From Reichenbachiella agariperforans (lineage in GTDB: Bacteria > Bacteroidota > Bacteroidia > Cytophagales > Cyclobacteriaceae), in the NCBI RefSeq assembly GCF_900142205.1, contig NZ_FRAA01000007.1, forward strand, positions 62,001-126,000: a DNA stretch of 64,000 nt. Reading direction: 5' to 3'. Below are positions 44,375 through 52,770 of this stretch, piece by piece. The translations under genes were made by a program, and so were the position numbers. Position 1 is the first letter of the stretch. The number at the start of each line of letters is the position of its first letter. Below the pieces are notes generated by a model. The model made no database searches. It saw only the letters and a list, made by a program, of their open reading frames with translations, and was not told the DNA's origin.

Positions 44375-46108
44375 ATGAAAAAAATAATATATACACTGGC
44401 CATATTGGTAGGCCTAAGTGCCTGTGATGAGAATTTCATGGAGCCAAAGTATGCCAATGAGTTAGGCCTAGAGGAGGCAGTGAGTGACCCACAAGTCGTT
44501 CAGGGATTTCTTCTCAAAGCCTATGATGCATTGCCCAAAGGACAGGACAACTATGGAGGTTTTCTGGATTGTGCGACACAGAATGCAGTGATTAATCTGC
44601 CTAATAATCAGCTAAATAAGACCATTTCGGAAGAATGGCAGGCATTAGGGAGTCCAATTGACAATTGGTCAAGTCGTTATGCAGCGATCCAGTCAATCAA
44701 TCGTTTTATCGAGTATGGGTTGAGAGGTGATGTGACTTTCTGGAAGGGAAATGAGCAAACGAATAAAGAATTGACCGAGCGTTTGGAGGGAGAAGCTTAT
44801 TTTCTCAGAGCTTATTTCTATTTCGATCTACTCAAGCGTTTTGCTGGTGTGGATGGGTCTGGGGAATTAATGGGTGTGCCATTGATCACCAAGCAGCTGG
44901 ATGCCGCTAGTGTTCCAGAGCTACCTAGAGCGACCTTTAGAGAGGTGTTGGAGCAGATCATAGATGATTTGGACTATGCGGTCAATTTTCTTCCAGAGAA
45001 TTATAGTGGTTCAAGCGAGATAACGGGACAAAACCAGTTAGGGCGTGCGTCATCAGTGGCTTGTCTTGCCTTGAAATCTAGAGTACTGCTATATGCTGGT
45101 AGTGAACTCTATGGCCTCAGTGATGCTCAGGATATGAATGTCGAGTCAGCTAGAGCAGCAGGAGAAGCTTTTGGTTTGATCGGTACCACACTACCGGATG
45201 TTTATCTCGATGCAGGTGGTAGCACTGGCTATGACAACTATTTTAACAATGGGGATTCTGATGAACTCATCATGAGAAGGCTTGGCAATAACGAAAACGC
45301 GATTGAAGGAGCTAATTTCCCTCCGAGCTACTTTGGGAATGGGCGTACTAATCCAACTCAAAACCTAGTAGATGCTTTTCCTACCGCGGATGGATATCCT
45401 ATAGATCACCCGAGTAGTACGTATGACCAAGATTTTCCTTATGCTAATCGTGATCCACGTTTTTATATGACTGTGCTGTATGATGGAGCTTTCTTTAAAG
45501 GTCAGACGGTACAGACTTATGTAGGTGGTAAGGATTATTCAGGTGGAGTAGGTGGAGCGGCTAATACAGAAAACTCAACACGTACTGGTTACTATCTCAG
45601 AAAGTGGTTGAGTACTTTTGTGGATAAAAATCCAGCTAATAATACCAATGCATATCACTACTTTTCATTGTTCAGAAAGGGGGAGGTTTTTCTTAATTTT
45701 TCTGAGGCAGCCAATGAAGCTTTCGGTCCAAATGCAGATCCATATGGAGTAGGTATGACAGCTGTAGATGCGATTCGTGAGGTACGCAGAAGAGCAGGGA
45801 TCGCACAGCCTGATGTCTATCTTGATATGGTTAGTGCCGATCAGGATGATTTGAGAGAGTTGATCCGCAATGAGCGAAGAATCGAGCTTTGTTTTGAGGG
45901 GCATTACTTTTATGACTTGCGTCGATGGAATGAGGATTTGAATGATGAAGTGAAGTCGGTTAAGATAGAGAAAAACCAATTTGGGGTCGCTACCTATTCA
46001 ATTGAATCACTATTCACGCCGACCTATAAGGATTACATGTACTTTGGGCCAATGCCTTATTTTGAGGCGATTAAGACCCCTAGTATTACGCAAAACACTG
46101 GTTGGTAA
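44375..46108 (+). CDS. SusD/RagB-like lipoprotein 2
   Basis: A 577-residue lipoprotein (lipobox GLSAC, C17). SusD family features include EGEAYFLRAYFYFDLLKRF, RASSVACLALKSRVLLYA, LIRNERRIELCFEGHYFYDLRRW and the end ITQNTGW. It is the presumed partner of SusC 2. It is only distantly similar to SusD 1, so the two pairs probably take different fragments of the same glycan. Confidence 0.95.
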   Translation: MKKIIYTLAILVGLSACDENFMEPKYANELGLEEAVSDPQVVQGFLLKAYDALPKGQDNYGGFLDCATQNAVINLPNNQLNKTISEEWQALGSPIDNWSSRYAAIQSINRFIEYGLRGDVTFWKGNEQTNKELTERLEGEAYFLRAYFYFDLLKRFAGVDGSGELMGVPLITKQLDAASVPELPRATFREVLEQIIDDLDYAVNFLPENYSGSSEITGQNQLGRASSVACLALKSRVLLYAGSELYGLSDAQDMNVESARAAGEAFGLIGTTLPDVYLDAGGSTGYDNYFNNGDSDELIMRRLGNNENAIEGANFPPSYFGNGRTNPTQNLVDAFPTADGYPIDHPSSTYDQDFPYANRDPRFYMTVLYDGAFFKGQTVQTYVGGKDYSGGVGGAANTENSTRTGYYLRKWLSTFVDKNPANNTNAYHYFSLFRKGEVFLNFSEAANEAFGPNADPYGVGMTAVDAIREVRRRAGIAQPDVYLDMVSADQDDLRELIRNERRIELCFEGHYFYDLRRWNEDLNDEVKSVKIEKNQFGVATYSIESLFTPTYKDYMYFGPMPYFEAIKTPSITQNTGW

Positions 46109-46124
46109 TTAAAAATTGGAGAAG

Positions 46125-47006
46125 ATGAAAAAAGCAATATATATGATGTTGATAGCAGTGGTGGTTTTAGCCACTGCTTGCTACGAAGATTACGAAAAAC
46201 CTTTTGATTACACGGCGGTATACTTTCCTCATCAGCAGCCTATGCGTACGGTTACGCTGGAGGATTCGGTGATAGAGGTAGGTATCGTATTGGGCGGAAA
46301 GCGTGACAATACAGTGAATGAGTACGCTTATTTTAGTAAAGATGACGCTTTGTTGACAGATAGTAGATTTGCAGTGTTGCCTAGTACTCACTATAAGTTG
46401 AGAGTAGATGAGGATTCCTTGATAAAAATTCCGTCAGGTTCGTTTCAAGGAGAGTTTGAATTGGTGATGACAGATGAGTTTTATAATGATGCATTGTCTT
46501 ATCAGGATCACTATATTCTTCCACTTAAACTGGTTCAGTTTACGACTGATTCTGTTTTGTATGGCAAGCACTATACTTTGCTAATGGTCAAGTATATCAA
46601 TGATTACCACGGTACTTACTACCGTATGGGCGCTGACTCTGTAGATGTGGATAATGTTATTAGATACAGTACGGATACTTTGGTATACAATGAGACGGTA
46701 GATCTGAGTACGCTGGGACAAAACAAACTGTTGTTGCCAGCTATTGGAAAAGCAACCGACTTTGTAGACGTATTAGAATTGACGATAGATATGGAAACAA
46801 TGGAAGTAAGTGGTGATCTGTCAAAACCTAATGCTCAACTAGCCATCAATGATTTTTCAGGAGTGGTTAAGGACAATACGATCTCTTACAGTTATACCTA
46901 TGAGTTTGATGAGGATAGCGACCCTAGTACAGCGAGTGATGTACATTACGTATCTGATTCTTTGGTATTCAGAGACAATGGTATACGGTTCGAAAAATGG
47001 GAATAA
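46125..47006 (+). CDS. DUF1735-type surface lipoprotein
   Basis: A 293-residue lipoprotein from the ATG at 46125 (a TTG frame starts at 46116, less likely), with lipobox VLATAC (C19). The N-terminal half has the pattern of BT_3987-like/DUF1735 domains (DYTAVYFPHQQPMRTVTL, KLRVDEDSLIKIPSGSFQGEFELVMTDEFYND, DHYILPLKLVQFTTDSVLYGKHYTLLMVKYI). The C-terminal half is beta-rich (DUF4361-like). Such proteins are auxiliary surface glycan binders in PULs. A clear terminator follows and ends this outer-membrane block. Confidence 0.72.
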   Translation: MKKAIYMMLIAVVVLATACYEDYEKPFDYTAVYFPHQQPMRTVTLEDSVIEVGIVLGGKRDNTVNEYAYFSKDDALLTDSRFAVLPSTHYKLRVDEDSLIKIPSGSFQGEFELVMTDEFYNDALSYQDHYILPLKLVQFTTDSVLYGKHYTLLMVKYINDYHGTYYRMGADSVDVDNVIRYSTDTLVYNETVDLSTLGQNKLLLPAIGKATDFVDVLELTIDMETMEVSGDLSKPNAQLAINDFSGVVKDNTISYSYTYEFDEDSDPSTASDVHYVSDSLVFRDNGIRFEKWE

Positions 47007-47023
47007 TGATCTAGTTTTATTTT

Positions 47024-47055
47024 AAAGAAGGCAGCCATTGGCTGCCTTCTTTGTT
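47024..47055 (+). terminator. Rho-independent terminator after the SusCD block
   Basis: Stem AAAGAAGGCAGCC with GGCTGCCTTCTTT (47024-47036 and 47040-47052), a 3-nt loop ATT, then a short T-rich tail. It ends the transcript of the two SusCD pairs and the DUF1735 gene. Confidence 0.88.
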
Positions 47056-47123
47056 TATAGGCATGGCATCATATGAACTGGTTTCGGTTGGTTATATGTT
47101 TACTGAGCTATTGATGTGATTCT

Positions 47124-47172
47124 CCCCCTCTTTTAGAGATGGATTTGCCCCCTGATTTTCTTTAAATCCCCC
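47124..47172 (+). promoter_or_regulatory. C-run cluster before the AraC/catabolic operon
   Basis: CCCCC runs occur at 47124-47128, 47148-47152 and 47168-47172, each followed by T. They resemble the CCCCCTT repeats before SusC 1, with less regular spacing (24 and 20 bp). A shared regulator is plausible. Confidence 0.35.
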
Positions 47173-47267
47173 TGCTTTAGCTTTCAATTCTTTTACAACA
47201 TGCCGTCTTGTAGCCTCTATCTTTGAGTAGTGAGTTTGAAGTTTTTTGAATCCAAATAGAAGGTTAT

Positions 47268-48047
47268 ATGAAGCAAACTACGGTGATAGTATATGGATCG
47301 AATGTGCTGGAAAATAAAGATAAGCATTGGTTATCTCCTCAATTTGAAGTTGTGGGGACAGGCAAAGCGTTATTTGCCATTGATGTGGTTTTGGTTCCAT
47401 ATTTTCTTTGGGATGAATTTAACAAAGAGTATCCTCGGTGGTTTGTTTTAGAAGAAACATCTGTTTTTGTTTTGAGTGATGATTTGGATACTGAGATACA
47501 GGTGGAACTATTGCAACAAGGGGTAATAGATATAGTATCATCACATGTAGCTCCTATTTTACTGTATACTAAGCATCAATCAGCAATGAGACTTAGGCAG
47601 CTTAGTTTTATGGGGACGGAAGAACTCTCAGGCTCATCGGTATTCATGGTTACGACATGGCTGGAACGTGTTACTGCCATCATAGAAGAGAATATTGCAG
47701 ATACTGAATTTAATGTCCAGTGCCTAGTCCAAACCAGTGGAATGAGTAGAAGCGTACTCTATTGCAAACTCAAGGAATTGACGGGGTTTTCGACAAGCGA
47801 ATTCATTAGAACTATTCGGCTAAAACATGCGGTGGCATTACTCAGGTCGGGTGCATGTTCGATAAAGGAGGTTCGATATAAATCAGGCTTTAATTCTGCT
47901 TCTTATTTCACCCGTTGCTTTAAGAAGCAGTATGGGTATCTACCTAGTGAATACCTGAAAAGCATGAATACCTCGATAGTAAGAACCTTAGGTACAGGTT
48001 ATAGGGATGAGCCGATACCTCTTAAAAGACAATACATAAATGCATAA
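47268..48047 (+). CDS. AraC-type regulator with degenerate receiver-like N-terminus
   Basis: A 259-residue protein. Residues 1-125 have the alternating strand/helix pattern of a response-regulator receiver (VIVYGSNVLE, IDVVLVPYFLWDE, SVFVLSDD), but the usual phospho-acceptor context (DxxxPxxxG) is absent and no acidic pocket is evident, so it would be a pseudo-receiver. Residues 140-245 contain two AraC HTH motifs (NVQCLVQTSGMSRSVLYCKLKELTG and IKEVRYKSGFNSASYFTRCFKKQYG). It lies first in the long catabolic operon (GH29, sulfatases) and probably controls it. The GH29 frame overlaps its end. Confidence 0.75.
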   Translation: MKQTTVIVYGSNVLENKDKHWLSPQFEVVGTGKALFAIDVVLVPYFLWDEFNKEYPRWFVLEETSVFVLSDDLDTEIQVELLQQGVIDIVSSHVAPILLYTKHQSAMRLRQLSFMGTEELSGSSVFMVTTWLERVTAIIEENIADTEFNVQCLVQTSGMSRSVLYCKLKELTGFSTSEFIRTIRLKHAVALLRSGACSIKEVRYKSGFNSASYFTRCFKKQYGYLPSEYLKSMNTSIVRTLGTGYRDEPIPLKRQYINA

Positions 48048-48057
48048 AATAAAATCA

Positions 48058-49605
48058 ATGAAAAAGAAATTAGGGTTATTGACCAGGTTGAAAGTATGTT
48101 TCGTGGCTTTGGGAATAGTAGCTTGTACAACTCAGAGCAAAGAGTTGGCAGAGAAGGATTCCTCTTCGAAAGTGTTCGAGCCGAATTGGGAGTCAATCAA
48201 ATCGAATTATTCAGATCCTGAATGGTTTAACGATCAGAAATTTGGAATATTCATTCACTGGGGGGCTTATAGCGTGCCAGCATTCGGGTCAGAGTGGTAT
48301 CCACGTCAGATGTATATGGACACGGCTACTTTTAGTGCTCAGTTGAACCCTGGAGAAACTGGGCCAAATAAAGTCTTTTTGCATCATAAAAAGCAATGGG
48401 GGGATCAAAAGGAATTCGGGTACAAAGACTTTATCCCTATGTTCAAGGGCGAAAATTTTGATGCCAACGAGTGGATAGATGTTTTTAAAGCGGCGGGAGC
48501 ACGCTATGTCATCCCGGTTGCAGATCATCATGATGGGTTCGCTATGTATAAATCCAATACCACCCGATGGAATGCCTATGATATGGGGCCTAAGAGAGAT
48601 GTGCTAGGGGAGTTGTTTAAAGCGGGACGTGCCAAAGGGATGATCATGGGAACTTCTTCGCATTTTGCCTTCAACTGGTCTTTTTACAATAAAAAGGATC
48701 GTTTTGATACGGTAGATCCTGAATATGCAGATTTGTATAGCTCTAAAGGTAAAGACCTAACAGAGCCTGTTTCTGATAAATTCAAACAGAGATGGTGGGA
48801 ACGTACCAAAGATGTTCTGGACAACTATCAACCAGATATCTTTTGGCTTGACTTTTATGTAGACATTCCTGATTTTGAAGAGATGCGTCCAAAGCTAGCA
48901 GCTTACTATTATAACAAAGGATTAGAGTGGGGCAAAGAAGTAGTGCTGCAGGACAAAAATTTTAGCCATGAGGCATTTCCCGAAGGAACGGTGATTTATG
49001 ATTTGGAGCGTGGCAAACTGCCAGGTATCCGTAAGCTGCCGTGGCAGACGGATACTTCGATTGGCAAAAACTCTTGGAGTTATGTGACCAACTGGAAGTC
49101 TAAGACGACCAACGAGCTGGTAGACGATCTGGTTGATATCGTGAGCAAAAATGGAAATCTACTGCTCAATGTAGGGCCTAAATCAGATGGTACGATACCT
49201 GAAGATCAAAAGGCAATTTTGCTCGAAATAGGAGAGTGGCTTAGCACCAATGGTGAAGCGATCTATGCGACCGAATATTGGAAAACCTTCGGTGAAGGGC
49301 CTACGGAGGTTGCCAAAGGCCATCACTCAGAAGGCAACAACAAGGGCATGTCAGCAGAGGATATTCGGTTTACGACTAAGGAAGGAAAACTGTATGCCAT
49401 AGCCATGGATTGGCCAGAAAGCGGAGAGATCAGGATTAAAACTTTAGCAAAAGGCGCAGAGTACGCTCCTGAAAAAATTGGAGATGTTCAGTTGTTAGGA
49501 AGTGAAGAGGATTTGGTCTGGGAGCAAACAGAAGAAGGACTGATCGTAATGTTGCCAAAGGAAAAAGTAGGTGATTTTGCACACACACTGGCGATTTCAA
49601 TCTAA
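48058..49605 (+). CDS. GH29 exo-glycosidase lipoprotein 1
   Basis: A 515-residue lipoprotein from the ATG at 48058 (C23 in GIVAC). An in-frame ATG at 48040 would overlap the AraC gene by 8 bp. The GH29 nucleophile is D265 in FWLDFY. The HHDGF motif is present, but the residue before it is D (ADHHDGF) in place of the usual K. FGIFIHWGAYSVPAFGSEWYPR and LLLNVGPKSDGTIPE are further family markers. GH29 enzymes are alpha-L-fucosidases. In the porphyran locus of Bacteroides plebeius a GH29 is an alpha-L-galactosidase, which suits this PUL better. Cell location is the outer or inner membrane surface. Confidence 0.85.
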   Translation: MKKKLGLLTRLKVCFVALGIVACTTQSKELAEKDSSSKVFEPNWESIKSNYSDPEWFNDQKFGIFIHWGAYSVPAFGSEWYPRQMYMDTATFSAQLNPGETGPNKVFLHHKKQWGDQKEFGYKDFIPMFKGENFDANEWIDVFKAAGARYVIPVADHHDGFAMYKSNTTRWNAYDMGPKRDVLGELFKAGRAKGMIMGTSSHFAFNWSFYNKKDRFDTVDPEYADLYSSKGKDLTEPVSDKFKQRWWERTKDVLDNYQPDIFWLDFYVDIPDFEEMRPKLAAYYYNKGLEWGKEVVLQDKNFSHEAFPEGTVIYDLERGKLPGIRKLPWQTDTSIGKNSWSYVTNWKSKTTNELVDDLVDIVSKNGNLLLNVGPKSDGTIPEDQKAILLEIGEWLSTNGEAIYATEYWKTFGEGPTEVAKGHHSEGNNKGMSAEDIRFTTKEGKLYAIAMDWPESGEIRIKTLAKGAEYAPEKIGDVQLLGSEEDLVWEQTEEGLIVMLPKEKVGDFAHTLAISI

Positions 49606-49635
49606 AACGAGAATTTGAATATGTTTTGATTTAAT

Positions 49636-49670
49636 ACCGGACAGGTGATTAAGCTTGTCCGGTTGGTTTT
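49636..49670 (+). terminator. Possible attenuator hairpin between GH29 and sulfatase
   Basis: ACCGGACA (49636-49643) pairs with TGTCCGGT (49656-49663), followed by TGGTTTTAT. The tail is T-rich but interrupted. It could reduce read-through from GH29 into the sulfatase gene or stabilise an mRNA end. Confidence 0.45.
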
Positions 49671-49678
49671 ATAGGATT

Positions 49679-51358
49679 ATGATGAGATATAATTTAGGAG
49701 GTTACTATTGTTTTTGGTTTTTGTCTTTCTTGATATTGTCTGCCTGTGGTCAGGAACATAAGGAGACGACAAAGCCCAATATCATTTTTATCATGTCTGA
49801 TGACCATACCACACAGAGTATAGGGGTGTATGGTAGTCGACTCGCAGAGCTCAACCCCACACCGACTATCGACAAATTGGCAAGTGAAGGAGTCGTGTTT
49901 GACAATTGCTACGTGACCAATTCTATCTGTACGCCCAGTCGAGCCGCAATCCTAACGGGGCAACACAGTCAGGCCAATGGTGTATTAGATTTGGAAGGAG
50001 ATTTGGAAATTGCAGAGCAATACCTGCCACAGGAGATGAAAAATTTGGGCTACCAAACAGCGATTGTGGGCAAATGGCACCTTAAAAATGAACCTGCTTC
50101 ATTTGATTTCTATCAGGTGCTCAAATCACAAGGCACATACTTCGATCCACTGTTTAGAGTACAGGGTGATAAGCCTTGGCCTAACAATACCATCCAAACC
50201 ACAGGACACTCGTCGGACGTGATCACAGACGCTACTTTGGATTGGCTTAAGTCCAAAAGAGACAAGGACAAGCCTTTCTTCTTGATGCATCATTATAAAG
50301 CACCACACGATGATTTCGAAAATGCACCAAGATATGAGGAGTACCTAGCGGACACTTTCATCCCAGAGCCAGAGAGCCTTTATGAGATGGGTAATCATGG
50401 CTCAGAAGCAGTAAGAGGCAAGAATGATTCTCTGACGCGAATCATAGGTTCGTCGGTCTCGGAACGCAACCTAATCCGAACTCAGGCGAACAATATTTAT
50501 CCAGATTCATCGATTAGCCGTGCCTATGGCAATGCAGAGGATATTGTTGCAGAAGACCTAGAAGCATGGCAGTATGATGCCGAATCTAAGGCCAATGCCA
50601 GCAAGGTCTATCAGGATTATCTCAAGAAATATCTTCGGTGTGTGAAGGGAGTGGACGATAACCTGGCCAGACTTTTTGCCTATTTGGAAGAGGAAGGCTT
50701 GATGGAGAACACCATCATTGTATATACAGGTGATCAGGGTTTTATGCTCGGAGAGCACGATTATATCGACAAGCGATGGATGTATGATGAGTCTATGCGC
50801 ATGCCTTTCATTGTTAAATACCCTAAGTCCATCGAGGCAGGTACGCGTTCTGATGCCATGATCAACAATACGGATTTTGCACCTACGCTCATTGAAATGG
50901 CTGGAGGTAAAACTCCTGATTACATGCAGGGACGTAGTTTCAAAACAATCCTAGAGACGGGTGATGAACCTGCTGACTGGCCACAGTCTACTTACTACCG
51001 ATATTGGATGCATTTGGCACATCGTCATCAAAATCCAGCTCACTTTGGGATTCGTACCAAAACACAGAAGCTCATATTCTACTACGGTCGCTATTGGGTA
51101 GATACAGATGATCCCAATGCCGAGTGGAACAAAGCCAGCTGGGGCAATGACTTTACTAGACATACACCTGTCGCTTGGGAGTTTTATGATCTGAAGGATG
51201 ATCCTAAAGAGATGAATAATCGCTACAGCGATCCTGCATATGCAGAGGAGATTGCAGACTTGAAATCACAATTGCTAACACTAAGAGGAGAGCTAAATGA
51301 AGGGGATGAAAATTACCCGCATATCCAAAAGGTAATCGATGAGCACTGGAATGATTAG
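49679..51358 (+). CDS. S1 family sulfatase lipoprotein 1
   Basis: A 559-residue sulfatase from ATG 49679 (a TTG frame reaches back to 49655 but lies in the hairpin). It has a lipobox LSAC (C23). The formylglycine site is C84-T-P-S-R88, so the enzyme needs an anaerobic-type or FGE maturase encoded elsewhere. Metal ligands include MSDDH (D41, D42). GKWHLKNEPASFDF, HHYKAPHDDFENAPRYEEY and TGDQGFMLGEHDYIDKRWMYDESMRMPF are S1 markers. The family acts on sulfated algal glycans, but the position of the sulfate cannot be read. It ends overlapping the next sulfatase. Confidence 0.93.
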   Translation: MMRYNLGGYYCFWFLSFLILSACGQEHKETTKPNIIFIMSDDHTTQSIGVYGSRLAELNPTPTIDKLASEGVVFDNCYVTNSICTPSRAAILTGQHSQANGVLDLEGDLEIAEQYLPQEMKNLGYQTAIVGKWHLKNEPASFDFYQVLKSQGTYFDPLFRVQGDKPWPNNTIQTTGHSSDVITDATLDWLKSKRDKDKPFFLMHHYKAPHDDFENAPRYEEYLADTFIPEPESLYEMGNHGSEAVRGKNDSLTRIIGSSVSERNLIRTQANNIYPDSSISRAYGNAEDIVAEDLEAWQYDAESKANASKVYQDYLKKYLRCVKGVDDNLARLFAYLEEEGLMENTIIVYTGDQGFMLGEHDYIDKRWMYDESMRMPFIVKYPKSIEAGTRSDAMINNTDFAPTLIEMAGGKTPDYMQGRSFKTILETGDEPADWPQSTYYRYWMHLAHRHQNPAHFGIRTKTQKLIFYYGRYWVDTDDPNAEWNKASWGNDFTRHTPVAWEFYDLKDDPKEMNNRYSDPAYAEEIADLKSQLLTLRGELNEGDENYPHIQKVIDEHWND

Positions 51359-52763
51359 AAGGTCAATATTACTGGTTTTTTTGTTTAATGCCATTTTGGT
51401 AGTAGCTGCTACAAAACCAGCGAAAATGAAAGACAGACCCAATATCTTGATCATCGTGAGCGACGATCAGGGTTGGGGGGATGTAGGTTTCAACGGTGGT
51501 ACGGACATACCTACGCCTCATCTCGATGGATTGGCGGCTCAGGGAGTGAGTTTTGAGGCGGGCTATGCCTCACATCCTTACTGTAGTCCCAGTAGAGCGG
51601 GATTGCTATCGGGTCGCTATCAGCAGCATTTTGGGCATGAGTGCAATATCCCCTACAAAACGGCTGGTTCAGAGGATGGTTTGCCCCTTGATGAGCTGTT
51701 GCTCTCTGAGTTGTTGCAGAAAAAGGGCTATCAAACTTGTGCAGTGGGTAAGTGGCACCTGGGAGATGATCAAAAATTTTGGCCACCTAACCGTGGGTTC
51801 GACGACTGGTATGGGTTCTATGGCGGAGGTTTCAACTATTGGGGGGATTTGGGCAACAAGAAAGAAATACAAGGAGTGCTCAGAGATGGGATACCTGTAG
51901 GGCAAGATTCACTCACTTATCTGACAGATGATTTTAGTAGAGAGGCGGTTCGCTACATCGACAACTATGCCCAATCGGAGGATCCCTTTTTTATGTATCT
52001 AGCCTACAATGCACCCCATGCGCCGATTCAGGCTACTGAAGAGTACATTGATCAGGTGGCTCATATCGAGGATGGAGAGCGAGCAGCCTATGCTGCGATG
52101 GTGGTAGGGATGGATCAGGGTATTGGGCGTGTGATTCAAAAACTCAAAGACACAGGAGAATATGAAAACACCTTGATTATTTTTTACAGTGACAATGGTG
52201 CTCATATACATGGCGCGAGTAGTGCTCCTTTTCGTGGACACAAGGGCATGCTCTTCGAAGGGGGGATTCGTGTTCCTTTCTTGATTTCATGGCCCAAAGG
52301 GCTACAAGGAGGAAAGCGTTTTGCTCAGCCTATTTCTGCTTTAGATGTTTTTCCTACCGTATTGGCTGCTGCAGATATTCGAACACCAAAATCCAAATCA
52401 CTAGATGGAGTGGACTTGCTGCCATACCTCGGTGGACAAGAAAAAGAAGCACCTCACGATGCACTATTCTGGCGCTATTCGGGTGGGGCTGGCTATGCCC
52501 TGCGTCAGGGAGATTATAAGTTGGTCATGTCTGCTTATAAAAATGAGACCTTGTTGTTTGATCTGTCGACGGATCCCTATGAACAAAAGGATCTCTCTAC
52601 AAGGCAACCTGACAAAGTGAAAGAACTTATGGCGCTGTATGAGACTTGGGATCAACAAAATGTAGCACCCAAATGGGACGACCCCCATGCAGCGAATGTG
52701 AGCAAAGAAGAGGCGCAACGCCAGAGAATTTTAGATCGGGCGAGTGCCGGAGAAAAAAGATAA
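51351..52763 (+). CDS. S1 family sulfatase 2
   Basis: A 470-residue exported sulfatase. The ATG at 51351 gives a clean signal peptide (LVFLFNAILVVAAT), and an ATG at 51339 is possible. The formylglycine motif is YCSPSRAG (C82 counted from 51339), with the metal-binding VSDDQGWGD near the N-terminus and GKWHLGD plus YSDNGAHIHG later. The overlap with sulfatase 1 (8 bp with this start) couples the two. It belongs to a different S1 branch from sulfatase 1, closer to arylsulfatase-A-like proteins, so it probably takes another sulfate position. Confidence 0.93.
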   Translation: MIRRSILLVFLFNAILVVAATKPAKMKDRPNILIIVSDDQGWGDVGFNGGTDIPTPHLDGLAAQGVSFEAGYASHPYCSPSRAGLLSGRYQQHFGHECNIPYKTAGSEDGLPLDELLLSELLQKKGYQTCAVGKWHLGDDQKFWPPNRGFDDWYGFYGGGFNYWGDLGNKKEIQGVLRDGIPVGQDSLTYLTDDFSREAVRYIDNYAQSEDPFFMYLAYNAPHAPIQATEEYIDQVAHIEDGERAAYAAMVVGMDQGIGRVIQKLKDTGEYENTLIIFYSDNGAHIHGASSAPFRGHKGMLFEGGIRVPFLISWPKGLQGGKRFAQPISALDVFPTVLAAADIRTPKSKSLDGVDLLPYLGGQEKEAPHDALFWRYSGGAGYALRQGDYKLVMSAYKNETLLFDLSTDPYEQKDLSTRQPDKVKELMALYETWDQQNVAPKWDDPHAANVSKEEAQRQRILDRASAGEKR

Positions 52764-52770
52764 AACAACT

